Notes: generated by a model not told the origin, from the letters alone. A DNA stretch of 64,000 nucleotides from an uncultured Clostridia bacterium (GCA_949290575.1 CASESJ010000005.1:62001-126000); one strand, 5' to 3'; counted from the first letter of the stretch, positions 52,378 through 61,574 are shown. Made by a program: numbers and translations.

Positions 52378-54624
52378 TTAATCACCGGCCTTGTGTTTAT
52401 CAAAAATATCGTTAAATGTACTGCAGTCTATTATAAACGGGTCTACCCACCAATTACGATTAGAACGGTAGATATTTGGCAGACAATAATAATATTCGTT
52501 CATGTCGTACGAAAATTCTGTCAGTACCTTTATCTCTTTATTCTTATCCACTATACCGTTCATATTGGTATCAAGACCGATATTGAAATCTGCAACGGAA
52601 CATCCGTCATTGTTGGTTTTGCTGTTATCGTAGCTGGCTAAATAAGGATATATAGCTTTGAGACTGAGCTCATCGTTACCTGTGCTCTGTCTTGAAATTT
52701 CGCCTGTCCTGAAAAATTCCAAAATTTCAATAGCCGCATCAATGCATTCTGATATCACATTACGGCTCTCGGCATCCAGAAACTTATTGAAGAGATATTC
52801 AACGCCCGAAACATTAGCTATCTCATGTCTGCCAAGCAAAAGATGAATGTATTTACCGTTTTTGTAAATTTCCATTATGCTTTTATCTAACGAATAGCAT
52901 TTCTTGCATGTTTCCAAAAATTTAGAAAACAACTCGCCCATATTATAATTTTCATCGTCATGCTTCACGGCAAACTCTTTTGAGACTTTTGCAGCCTGGG
53001 CAATAAAACTTTGTTCGGCACGTTGCTGATACTTATAAATTTCATCTTCCTGCAAAATTTTTGTGCCGGCGACCATCTCATATTTCTGTTTCTCCTCACC
53101 ATACGCAAACATGCCCTCATAAAAGCAAATCAGTCTTCTGATCGTCTCCCCAAGAGTTATTGATATTATCTTGTTTTGCTCTGTCGAAGACATTGCGTCG
53201 CTGACGTTTCTGAGTGCGGCAATATTAGTCTGTATATCCGACGAAAAGACATATTTCCTGTCATTGCTCTTACCTATCAGCGAAACGAGCGATGACATTA
53301 TCACTTCCACCATTGCGTTTGTAAGCATGTGCTCGCGCACAGTTTCGATTTCACCCGAAATATTTACATAGTTAAACATTCCGTTGTGCTTGGGGTATAT
53401 AAGACTGTCTGCTTTCGCCTTGAGCTCTTTTTTGCTGAGATTGCCTATTTCGGGCAACAGACTGTTAAATCTTAGATTGAGATTGCTTATTATTTTATAA
53501 CAAATATTCTGATTATCCGATATAAGCTGTTTGAGAACCTGCGTCGGGCTTGTCTCTATAAGCAGCATCAGAATGACATTGTCCCAATTATAATTATCCT
53601 CGTCAAACTTATTCAGCGCGGGGTCAATCTTTACAAACGCAGCGGGATACTTGGCACCGAATGCATTAAATAAATCCTTTTTTGACTTGGAGAACTCTTC
53701 AATTCCTATACAATCAGAAATTGCAAGCGCAAGGTTTTTAAAATATTTGTACTTTACAAGATATACATTGCATATCTCGGCAGTACGCTGCTCATTTTCC
53801 CTGAACGCAAGGTCATTGCCCGTAATTTCATTGTAGTAAGACTTAGCCGACGACCTGACACCTTCTTCGCCCTCTTTAAGGTCTCCTACAGGCAAAATGC
53901 ACCGCTTGTTCTGGGAGGGGTTCTGATAACTTAAATCAAGACGATTATTTTTTACAGTGACCGTCTCGAGATAAAAAAACTTTACGGCAGGGTCTTCCCC
54001 CATAGTTATTATCATGTGGTTCAACAGGATATCATCGTCGCTCTCATCCTCGTTGTTTATCGGTCTGAAAACGAAATCTTCAAAGCTGTTGCTATATACC
54101 AGTTTGTATTTGGAAAGAAACGGCAAATTATCAATCATATCCACAAAATACGCAGAAGCGTCGTCAAGCGTAAGTTCGGAGTATCTTGCACTGTTCTGCC
54201 AGTTTTTTATGAACTGAAGATATTTGAACAATTTGAAGTTTTTATTGCCAGTTCTGAATATATCAGGCATAATATCGGCAAATTCTGAATCCTGCCCACG
54301 AAGATAATCGTAAAAAATATCCAGCAGTACATACTGCATAAGTTCGAAACTAACCGAATATTTGACATATATGTCATCAAAAATATCGATTACTCGTTTG
54401 AAGTTTGCGTTGTACTCCGAATACGAACCGCCTATATCGCCATTATCTTTGGCTTTTCTGTAAGTTGAGTAGGCATAAATAAAGGTAAGATTGAGTGCAT
54501 TGCAATATAATTCATAATAATTGGAGGCAATGTCAAAACAAGATTTGCCTGCAGCATCGCCGCCTATATATCTTCTTATATATCTGTCGGGCACTTTTTC
54601 CCTGAAAAATTTACCGGTATCCAT
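52378..54624 (-). CDS. large helical protein of unknown function
   Basis: This 748-residue protein is mostly helical and rich in Tyr, Asn, Asp and Ile, with no signal peptide. I know no family. Residues 21-28 read GGDAAGKS, which fits the bare Walker A consensus but lacks the preceding hydrophobic strand, so it may be chance. Near residue 685 a DTNMNGIVDKNKE segment resembles a calcium-binding EF-hand or dockerin loop. It starts eight bases after the ATPase stop and its own stop adjoins the start of the AdoMet-decarboxylase-like gene, so it is a fixed part of this operon. Confidence 0.85.
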   Translation of the reverse strand: MDTGKFFREKVPDRYIRRYIGGDAAGKSCFDIASNYYELYCNALNLTFIYAYSTYRKAKDNGDIGGSYSEYNANFKRVIDIFDDIYVKYSVSFELMQYVLLDIFYDYLRGQDSEFADIMPDIFRTGNKNFKLFKYLQFIKNWQNSARYSELTLDDASAYFVDMIDNLPFLSKYKLVYSNSFEDFVFRPINNEDESDDDILLNHMIITMGEDPAVKFFYLETVTVKNNRLDLSYQNPSQNKRCILPVGDLKEGEEGVRSSAKSYYNEITGNDLAFRENEQRTAEICNVYLVKYKYFKNLALAISDCIGIEEFSKSKKDLFNAFGAKYPAAFVKIDPALNKFDEDNYNWDNVILMLLIETSPTQVLKQLISDNQNICYKIISNLNLRFNSLLPEIGNLSKKELKAKADSLIYPKHNGMFNYVNISGEIETVREHMLTNAMVEVIMSSLVSLIGKSNDRKYVFSSDIQTNIAALRNVSDAMSSTEQNKIISITLGETIRRLICFYEGMFAYGEEKQKYEMVAGTKILQEDEIYKYQQRAEQSFIAQAAKVSKEFAVKHDDENYNMGELFSKFLETCKKCYSLDKSIMEIYKNGKYIHLLLGRHEIANVSGVEYLFNKFLDAESRNVISECIDAAIEILEFFRTGEISRQSTGNDELSLKAIYPYLASYDNSKTNNDGCSVADFNIGLDTNMNGIVDKNKEIKVLTEFSYDMNEYYYCLPNIYRSNRNWWVDPFIIDCSTFNDIFDKHKAGD

Positions 54625-54632
54625 AATATTAA

Positions 54633-55550
54633 TTAAAAATCATCGTCCTGCTGATTATCGTCTACTTTTATTTCCATAATTGTATCTGCAAGCCTGCTGA
54701 TTTTTTCAAGCGCAGCCTTTTCATCATCTGTAAGTTCATTAACCGGCTTGGCAGCAAGCATGCATTCGCGCCACATAAAGCTCTTTACCATTGGAATGCC
54801 CAGCCCGTGCTCCATCATATCGTAATTATACCTGTTCTTGCTGAGATTGAGCTTGAATGACTGCATTATCCTGTTGTAAGCCGTCTCGGGATAGGAATAT
54901 CCGTCTATCGTCATACTTTCCATAGGCACTACGTTGGGAACAATTATTATATCTTTGTTAATAATTTTATCTTCGTATCTCTGAAGAAACCTGCTTGTGC
55001 CCACCTGGAACTGTTCCGTAGGGCGCATGCAACAAATTATAATATCCACTTCTGCATTGGCGAGATTCGCCGTGAGCTGGTCGCCGACGGCGGAATCAAA
55101 TACCACCGCAGCGCATTTATATGTCTCGCACAGCTTACACATATCCTTGAGATAGTGATTGTTGCCCTTAGCATTGTAGTTGCTGTCTTCTATACTCGTT
55201 CCGTCGAGAGCAGGAAGAAAGAGCACAGCTTCAGGTTCCATGCCGAATTTATCGCCCACTTTGCAAAGAGAACTGAAGAACGGATGGTCGAGTATAGAAG
55301 TGCATGCGCCGTCGATTACTCCCGCGCCGAGAACTTCCTGCACGCTCGCCATGCCCGGTTTGCGCACTTCGTCCTGCATATTGAGCAGGTATGTCATACC
55401 CGCGCTGTCGATATCCAAATCAGCAATAATCAAAGGATGTTCGGGCGAAGCATTGAAGTGATATCTGTCGCACAGTATAGGCAACGTATTGAGCGCAAGG
55501 GTACTTCTACCGGCACCGCCTTTATAGGAAAAGAATGTTAATTTTTTCAT
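54633..55550 (-). CDS. ParA/MinD-like ATPase, KGGVGR-motif variant
   Basis: This 305-residue protein starts MKKLTFFSYKGGAGRSTLAL. Its deviant Walker A keeps the signature Lys-10 but has Arg-15 in place of the P-loop Lys. Matching Walker A' (ADLDIDSAGMTYLL) and Walker B (AAVVFDSAVGDQ) segments are present. Arg variants of this kind occur in ATPases found next to effector domains instead of partition genes. No centromere-like repeats or ParB are seen, so plasmid partition is unlikely. It probably drives assembly or switching of the cluster's proteins. Confidence 0.88.
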   Translation of the reverse strand: MKKLTFFSYKGGAGRSTLALNTLPILCDRYHFNASPEHPLIIADLDIDSAGMTYLLNMQDEVRKPGMASVQEVLGAGVIDGACTSILDHPFFSSLCKVGDKFGMEPEAVLFLPALDGTSIEDSNYNAKGNNHYLKDMCKLCETYKCAAVVFDSAVGDQLTANLANAEVDIIICCMRPTEQFQVGTSRFLQRYEDKIINKDIIIVPNVVPMESMTIDGYSYPETAYNRIMQSFKLNLSKNRYNYDMMEHGLGIPMVKSFMWRECMLAAKPVNELTDDEKAALEKISRLADTIMEIKVDDNQQDDDF

Positions 55551-55570
55551 GTTTTTACCTTCATCTGATT

Positions 55571-57718
55571 TTATTTATTGCCTTTTTTATCGTCGTTGCC
55601 GTTTACAGCTCCGCTTTTTGCCGCGACATATGCACTCTTACCGCCTGTGCTCGAAACTATTTCCTGCACATAAATAGTAAGTAAGCTGTTTATATCCTTT
55701 TCGACATTTTCTTTGCTTTCCTTATATCTCTCTGCCCTGAGTTCGCTGCTCCAGTTCTGGTTGGTTGCATTCATCTTGTTTCTGAGAGCTTCTTTTATAT
55801 AATCGCCAAAGAAAGTCATACCGAGCTCTTTTAGATTTTTATTAAGTTTACCAAGCTTATAACGCTCCTCGTCCGAAAGTTCATTGGGCGAATTATATCC
55901 CTTGACAACATAACTGAGGAACTCGTTGATTATATCCGCAAATCCCGACCTGAGCTTGTCCATAAAGAACTTATTGAGGGTGTCCTCCACTTCAGAGCGC
56001 TTGTTAATGTATTGATTAAGCTTTTCTTCGAGTTCAGAATTATTTCGTCTTAGCTTGCCTATCGTGCCCGTTTCAGCTTCGAGTTCTTTCAGAAGATCGC
56101 TGCGAATTGTCTTTACGGTTTCGGCGTTGTCGTTTTCGATTTTTGTAAAGACCTTTTCAAATCTCTCGTAATAGTTGTAGAAAGACTGAAGCGCGAGAAC
56201 GTAGTAGTAGTTATCCGGACTGAAATAGCCGTCGCGACTCCAGCACCACTTGTATGAATAATTTTTTTCGTCGATTACGGCTCTGTTCATAAGTATCATT
56301 TCAAGATACTGAACCATCTCGAGCTGAGGATAGTTGACAAGGTATTCGCTTATGACACTCTTTGTTCTTATCAACTGCGGAATGAGCGAGAAAGCCTTTA
56401 ACCTCTTCTTTCTTATCTCTTTGCATATTTCCTTATGGAATATGAGATCCTCAGGGAATGATATAACGTATTCATCAACGATATATTCCTTGTCCTGACG
56501 CTTGAACTTATCGTAAACTCTGCTGACCTTTTCGAAAGCTATCTTTATGGTCTGAAACATATTGTCGTAATCGCTCTGCAAGATAGCCATACGAGCAAGA
56601 TCTTTATCTTCGCCCGCCTGTTTTACGGCGTAGTCCATATCTTCGTCGAGACCGCCGTTAATTATAATATTTATTACGAACAATGTATTGAAAAGCGCGT
56701 CGCTCGAAGTACTTTTGAGCATTACGTCTTCTGAAATTTTACTCTGAAGATCAGAGTTATAGAAATTTTCGGCCAATCCGTCCTTTGTACATTCCCAGAC
56801 AGCATAGGCAAGCGCGCCGCACTGTTTTCTCAATGTATCATAAAGAGACCCATCCTCAAAGACCTGTTTACCTTCGTTTATCAGTCCGAACAGCTTTGCA
56901 AGTCGCTTGCTGGACAATTTTTTCATTTCCTCGCGCGCCTTTCTAAGTTCCTTATTGTCGAAAACTTTTTTTGCGCGCCTTCTTTCTTCCAGTTCGGCAA
57001 GGTTAAGTACGGGATAAAACGCCTCATAAAAGGTAAGATATGTATCCGAAACAATGTAACTGAAATATAACGAAGGCTCTTCACATTTTTTTGTAAAATT
57101 CCAACCATTGTTCCAGGCAACAGTTTTATCTCCGACTATATAACTGTCGCAGATATATTTCAGCCCGGTATTTATTATCTCTATCATTTTATATGCTCTT
57201 TCGTCTAATTCGACTGTATAATCATATAAATAAATGAGTGCTATGGTAAGAGCGGAGACAACCCATGTAATTGTATCGGTATAGCCATATTCTTTATTGA
57301 AGAAGTTAATATCATAAGGAGAAGCGTCGAATATAATATTTCTCCCATCCTTCATAACAGAGGATATTATATTATCTACGCTTTCTGCTATGATGTTTGA
57401 AATGTCTTTCTCGTTTTCATCTGCCACATCAAAATAATTTGCAATGGTAGCCAGAGTAAGTAACCCTTGCGACTGAGACAGCGTACCGATAATTTTTTGC
57501 TCCTGCGAAAGAAAAAAGCCTTGTCTGCCACCCGCCTTACCATATGCAAGTCCGCCGCTGAGCATTTCATCGAGGATGCGACTGCCTATTTCAGACTTAT
57601 CGCGATACTCGCAGAAGATACCGTTTTTGCGCAAAATAATTTCGCGAAGTTCCGGGCTATAATCTTTCAGAGAATCGTTTTCGAGTTCCTCAGCCTTGAA
57701 CATATTTTCTTTTTCCAT
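55571..57718 (-). CDS. large helical protein, possibly alpha/alpha toroid, with C-terminal coiled coil
   Basis: This is a 715-residue protein whose start is the second of two adjacent ATGs, five bases after GGGAGG. The N-terminal half has repeated paired helices with Trp/Tyr/Gly turns (GYTDTITWVVSALTIALIYL, then GNNGW-like AWNNGWNFTKK). This recalls alpha/alpha-toroid folds such as terpenoid cyclase-like domains, but no DxDD or DDxxD catalytic motif is obvious. A coiled coil lies at about residues 525-585. No family is recognised. It lies between the TIR and ATPase genes. Confidence 0.85.
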   Translation of the reverse strand: MEKENMFKAEELENDSLKDYSPELREIILRKNGIFCEYRDKSEIGSRILDEMLSGGLAYGKAGGRQGFFLSQEQKIIGTLSQSQGLLTLATIANYFDVADENEKDISNIIAESVDNIISSVMKDGRNIIFDASPYDINFFNKEYGYTDTITWVVSALTIALIYLYDYTVELDERAYKMIEIINTGLKYICDSYIVGDKTVAWNNGWNFTKKCEEPSLYFSYIVSDTYLTFYEAFYPVLNLAELEERRRAKKVFDNKELRKAREEMKKLSSKRLAKLFGLINEGKQVFEDGSLYDTLRKQCGALAYAVWECTKDGLAENFYNSDLQSKISEDVMLKSTSSDALFNTLFVINIIINGGLDEDMDYAVKQAGEDKDLARMAILQSDYDNMFQTIKIAFEKVSRVYDKFKRQDKEYIVDEYVISFPEDLIFHKEICKEIRKKRLKAFSLIPQLIRTKSVISEYLVNYPQLEMVQYLEMILMNRAVIDEKNYSYKWCWSRDGYFSPDNYYYVLALQSFYNYYERFEKVFTKIENDNAETVKTIRSDLLKELEAETGTIGKLRRNNSELEEKLNQYINKRSEVEDTLNKFFMDKLRSGFADIINEFLSYVVKGYNSPNELSDEERYKLGKLNKNLKELGMTFFGDYIKEALRNKMNATNQNWSSELRAERYKESKENVEKDINSLLTIYVQEIVSSTGGKSAYVAAKSGAVNGNDDKKGNK

Positions 57719-57742
57719 CATATCCTCCCTGATAAATATCCT

Positions 57743-58885
57743 TTAGATATCTTGTTTGTTTAATTTTTTTACCAAATCATTTAATGAGATTTTTATAACC
57801 GGTCTAACGCCCTGCTCGCTCTCTCTGAACCGCCAACCATGCTTATAGACCTCGCCCTTATCATTGACGGACGCCTGAAGCGCCGCACCAGCTCCTTTAT
57901 CCGCTATCCACCAACTTACTTCCGCCATATGCGCCGCACCTGTGCACTTCGCTTTCATTAAATTTTTATTATCGTCATTAAAATCTGCTCTGCATGCCAG
58001 CCTGACTGGGGCTTTAAGCATTGTACGCTCTTCGTCATTAAAGGCTGTTTGCGTAAAATAATTCTGCAGCCAGAAGTTGAGTTCATCGCCGCCCTTTCTT
58101 ACTGCGATAATATCTTCTGTTATCATATAAACATCGTCGCCGTTTTTGTTGAGCACGCGCCAGTGCAAATCGCTGCGAAAATAAAACTCACCCTCATATT
58201 CTATAACGTCGGCAACAGAAACCAGCCCGTTGCCGAAAGCAGGATTTTCTGTCCGCTTATCACAGAATTTTCCGAAAAAGTAGACGTATTCGCCGTTCGT
58301 CGTCTCCGCGTCCCCTCGTTTTGCAAGATTTTTCAACACCACAGACAAATCATCTGTCGCATATACTTCTTTTGCCTTTTCATACACGGTTTCACAGACT
58401 TCTTTCCCCGAACGACGCGCAATAAAAATAATTTCCGAGGCGAACACTTCGGCAATCTGCTTCACCCTGTAAAGAGGAAAATACTTCTCCGCATCATACC
58501 CCTCTTCTTTAATCTTGCAGAAAGTATCGCGTAAAATCTGCAGCGTGGAAAGCCCGTCGGGATTTATGCTGACATAAAAAAACCCTCTGCTCTTTTTCTG
58601 TCGCATAGCCTCAAGCGTCCATGCCCTCTCTTCCTCGACAGGCTGACTGAGATAGGAACTGACGCTTGAATAAAACAGCACCCCGAGACAGTTCGGATGA
58701 AGAATAATGTCTCTCGCGCGGTGTTTCCAGTTATCTCCGCACTCCATATCCTTATCCCACCATAACCTCACGCCCATAGAGTACATTTGCCTTGTGTCTG
58801 CAAGTACAATATCGTAATCCCCGTGAGAATAGCTGATAAACAAAAACGGCTTTTTTACGACTTCTTCTTCCGAATAATACTCCAC
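57743..58885 (-). CDS. TIR domain protein with C-terminal DUF6273-like domain
   Basis: This 380-residue protein starts at GTG. Residues 12-140 are a TIR domain: FLFISYSHGDYDIVLADTRQ, LWWDKDMECGDNWKHRARDI and VLFYSSVSSYLSQPVEEERA, with Glu residues around 84-92 in the place of the NADase Glu. The C-terminal ~180 residues (EYVYFFGKFC, SDLHWRVLNK, ending GVRPVIKISLNDLV) fit DUF6273, a beta-rich domain often outside or at the end of signalling proteins. It is the first gene of the cluster. TIR domains in bacteria cleave NAD+ or act as adaptors. Confidence 0.86.
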   Translation of the reverse strand: MEYYSEEEVVKKPFLFISYSHGDYDIVLADTRQMYSMGVRLWWDKDMECGDNWKHRARDIILHPNCLGVLFYSSVSSYLSQPVEEERAWTLEAMRQKKSRGFFYVSINPDGLSTLQILRDTFCKIKEEGYDAEKYFPLYRVKQIAEVFASEIIFIARRSGKEVCETVYEKAKEVYATDDLSVVLKNLAKRGDAETTNGEYVYFFGKFCDKRTENPAFGNGLVSVADVIEYEGEFYFRSDLHWRVLNKNGDDVYMITEDIIAVRKGGDELNFWLQNYFTQTAFNDEERTMLKAPVRLACRADFNDDNKNLMKAKCTGAAHMAEVSWWIADKGAGAALQASVNDKGEVYKHGWRFRESEQGVRPVIKISLNDLVKKLNKQDI

Positions 58886-58924
58886 CGCCTTACATCTCCG
58901 TTATTTCTGAACATATTATTTTAT

Positions 58925-58953
58925 ATTTTATCATAATTAGTTGTGTATTACAA
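58925..58953 (-). promoter_or_regulatory. promoter of the five-gene cluster
   Basis: Minus strand: TTGTAA, 17 bases, TAAAAT, about 40 bases before the TIR start codon. The surrounding 58.89-59.23 kb gap is very AT-rich and has no ORF. Confidence 0.6.
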
Positions 58954-59160
58954 TAATTAAAAACAAAAAAATACGATTTTCGTCATAAATAATTAATAAA
59001 CGACAAACCTTTTACAATTTTATTGCAAATGTTTTCAGTACTGATTGCAAAATCAGCCCTGTCCATTTCAGCACATCATGGATTATTGCACCTGAATATC
59101 ATAAAAATTGTAAACACAAAGGCGTTATAAATTGTTTTATCAAAAAAACCATTTCCTGTA

Positions 59161-59189
59161 TTGAAACCGCAGAAATTTTGTGTTAAAAT
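59161..59189 (+). promoter_or_regulatory. promoter of the TrkA-RyR-like gene
   Basis: TTGAAA, 17 bases, TAAAAT. Confidence 0.65.
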
Positions 59190-59228
59190 TCATTATAGCA
59201 ATTTACTTCTGCAAATCAAGGGGAAAAT

Positions 59229-61289
59229 ATGTATATTTTTTTAACCGTTGCGGCACTCGTCTTCGAGGCGATTTTAGCCGCGGTAATTGTTTATAACTGC
59301 GTGCGCAGAAGACAGATAATCTCGCAGAAAACGCTGTGGTACGCCATACCGGTATTTATTCTGATATACTTTCTGTATGCGACGGGCTACACCTATGCAG
59401 GAAACGAATGGACGGCGGTTGCCGCTATAAATATGCTCTCTGCTACGCTGCGCGCCTTTGTCTTTGACATAAGCACGTCCTACGTTGAGGCTCTCACGGG
59501 CGCAAACCCCGCCTACCTCGTCGCTGTATGCATTGCATTTGTGTTTGCGGGCGCGACGACGATATCTTCGGTAATCGCGTTCTTCGGCAGACGTCTTGTA
59601 AACGGAGCGCGCCTTGCCGCGGCGATTAAAAACGGCAGAGAGTTCGTGCTGGGCACGAGCGAAAATTCTATATCTTACGCCGAACGCAACGGCGCGATAA
59701 TTGTCGCACCCGTCACGGACGCGCAGTTGCATGAACTCATGCGCCGCAGCATACCCGTTCTGCGCAGAGATCTCGGGGCAGAACACGGGGCTTCCCCCGC
59801 AGCCTACCTCAGACACCGCCTCGTTAAGGGTGCAATGTACCACTTCATCGCATTCAAGGACAACAACTTTGTCTGTTCCGAACTCATTTCGCAGTTCAAC
59901 GCGCAGTTCAGCGCACTATGCGACACGGGCTTTACGCTACACGTGCAGGCTGCGCTGACCGAAATGGACATAATCAACCGCAAATTCATAGACAGCGAAA
60001 AGAAGGACAACATCTGCATAAAGTCGTTCAGCAAGTATGAGCTTGCTTCGCGCAAATTCATAATCGAACACCCCATAAGCAGATATCTGCCCGAGAATTT
60101 TTACCTTGAAAACCGCGCCATCCGCCCCGAAAAGAACATAAACGCCGTCTTTATAGGGCTGGGCAAGGTCAACTACGAGCTTATGAAACTGATGATTATG
60201 CAGAACCAGTTCGTGGGGACGGACGGCAAAAAGCTCATAAATCACCCCGTAAACTATTACGGTTACGACTGCGACGAGGGCAGAATTTATGCCGACACCT
60301 TTCTTTCGACCGACTTCGATTGCAGCGAAATGCACTCGCCCGACCTGCCTCCGCCCGAGAAGGTATGCAACGTAGTCGAGATGAAAAAACAGAACGTGCA
60401 CAGCGCACAGTTCGTTAGCGGGTTAAAGTCGGTTTTATGCGACGAAAACTCCTTCAGCTTCGTCATCGTCTCCCTCGGCGACGACTATCAGAACGTAGCC
60501 TATGCCGAGCGGCTGAACAGTATTATAAGGTGCAAAAACGTTAAATTTTTCGCCCGCGTCAGGGATAACGACTTCAACAGAGCGGGCTCACGTTCGGAGG
60601 TGACAATGTTCGGCAACGAGCGCGAAATTCTCTCGCGTTCGGTCATAATAAACGACGCGCTGGACGGCGTCTGTCGCAGACTTAACAACATATACAACAG
60701 CAACACAAAGGCGGAAATAAAGGCGTTCAACCGCCGCCCCACCGTGGAAATATTTTCCAATATATACCACGCAACCAGCATATTCTTCAAGATAAATCTG
60801 CTCGGTCTCGACTTCGTCAAAGCACAAAACGCCGACGGCGCACAGGCAATAACCAGGCAAGAATTTATGAATATGTTCAAGGGCTTCGACGCGCACAGCG
60901 GCTACGAAAAGTACTTCGGACTGAGCGCGTGGAACGTTCTGGGCTTTTCCGAACACTCGAGGTGGATAGCCTACTACGTGCTCAAGGGCTTCCGCCCAAT
61001 GCCGCTGTCCGGGACGCGTTTCGAAGAAGTCACCGAAAACGGCAAAACATTAATCAAGGCGACTACAAAGAACATCCCCGCCCGCCTGCACTGCTGCATG
61101 ACCGACTATTACGGACTTGATAAGTACCATAAATTCCTGCTCGCTTCTTACAGAAAGTTACAGTCGGGCAAGAACACTACAATCGACGACGTCGAGACAT
61201 ATAAGTACGACTATATGTTCATACTCGACGCATTCGACGAAATGCAGCAGAACGGCTACGTGCTTATTAAAAACACCCTGCACGACTGA
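59229..61289 (+). CDS. membrane protein with TrkA-N-like and RyR-like domains
   Basis: This is a 686-residue protein. Four membrane helices lie in residues 1-120. A nucleotide-binding Rossmann-like pattern then appears (AVFIGLGKVNYELMKLMIMQ, about residue 298, followed by a strand ending YGYDCDEG and FSFVIVSLGDDYQNVAYAE). This resembles TrkA-N/RCK domains that gate channels. Near residue 575 SEHSRWIAYYVLKGFRPMPL and later HCCMTDYYGLDKYHKF resemble the RyR domain of ryanodine receptors and its bacterial relatives. It is divergent from the TIR gene but has host-like codon use, so it need not be part of that cluster. Confidence 0.75.
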   Translation: MYIFLTVAALVFEAILAAVIVYNCVRRRQIISQKTLWYAIPVFILIYFLYATGYTYAGNEWTAVAAINMLSATLRAFVFDISTSYVEALTGANPAYLVAVCIAFVFAGATTISSVIAFFGRRLVNGARLAAAIKNGREFVLGTSENSISYAERNGAIIVAPVTDAQLHELMRRSIPVLRRDLGAEHGASPAAYLRHRLVKGAMYHFIAFKDNNFVCSELISQFNAQFSALCDTGFTLHVQAALTEMDIINRKFIDSEKKDNICIKSFSKYELASRKFIIEHPISRYLPENFYLENRAIRPEKNINAVFIGLGKVNYELMKLMIMQNQFVGTDGKKLINHPVNYYGYDCDEGRIYADTFLSTDFDCSEMHSPDLPPPEKVCNVVEMKKQNVHSAQFVSGLKSVLCDENSFSFVIVSLGDDYQNVAYAERLNSIIRCKNVKFFARVRDNDFNRAGSRSEVTMFGNEREILSRSVIINDALDGVCRRLNNIYNSNTKAEIKAFNRRPTVEIFSNIYHATSIFFKINLLGLDFVKAQNADGAQAITRQEFMNMFKGFDAHSGYEKYFGLSAWNVLGFSEHSRWIAYYVLKGFRPMPLSGTRFEEVTENGKTLIKATTKNIPARLHCCMTDYYGLDKYHKFLLASYRKLQSGKNTTIDDVETYKYDYMFILDAFDEMQQNGYVLIKNTLHD

Positions 61290-61294
61290 TTGAA

Positions 61295-61321
61295 AAAAAC
61301 GACCGCATTGCGGTCGTTTTT
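61295..61321 (+). terminator. terminator of the TrkA-RyR-like gene
   Basis: A palindromic stem with core ACGACCGCA / TGCGGTCGT, flanked by A-run and TTTTT. Confidence 0.9.
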
Positions 61322-61326
61322 CTGCG

Positions 61327-61490
61327 TTCGCGCACACATACCCCCGCATTTACCGTGCGGTACGGAACGGGTCGGTTTGTCTCTGATTTGCGCATTGCCC
61401 CGCATATATTCCCCAGTCAACGCATTTTCGCGCAGAAGAGGTAAGATTTTGTCGGATTTATTAATTGACCCGCACATATCCCCGCGCAAA
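61327..61490. repeat. second cluster of CACATATCCCCGC-type repeats
   Basis: Degenerate copies (GCACACATACCCCCGC, CCGCATATATTCCCC) precede a copy (61472-61490) that shares GCACATATCCCCGCGCAAA exactly with the unit near 29.0 kb. No gene lies in 61.32-61.54 kb. Confidence 0.6.
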
Positions 61491-61536
61491 CCGTGCCGAG
61501 ATGCATAAAAACGTATGCCATGCGGAAATAAAACCA

Positions 61537-61574
61537 GACCGCCCCCGCGGGAATTAGTTCCCGCGGGGGCGGTC
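61537..61574 (-). terminator. terminator of the DUF697-like operon
   Basis: A 17-bp stem GACCGCCCCCGCGGGAA and its complement around TTAG. On the minus strand it is followed by TGGTTTTATTT. Confidence 0.85.

Noticed and set aside
54540-54564. Walker A in the 748-residue protein (GGDAAGKS)
   Set aside because: Not preceded by a hydrophobic strand and no Walker B or sensor motif is seen, so it is not annotated as an ATPase.
54633-55550. Plasmid or chromosome partition ParA
   Set aside because: The P-loop is Arg-variant, there is no ParB and no parS-like repeats, and neighbours are effector-like genes.
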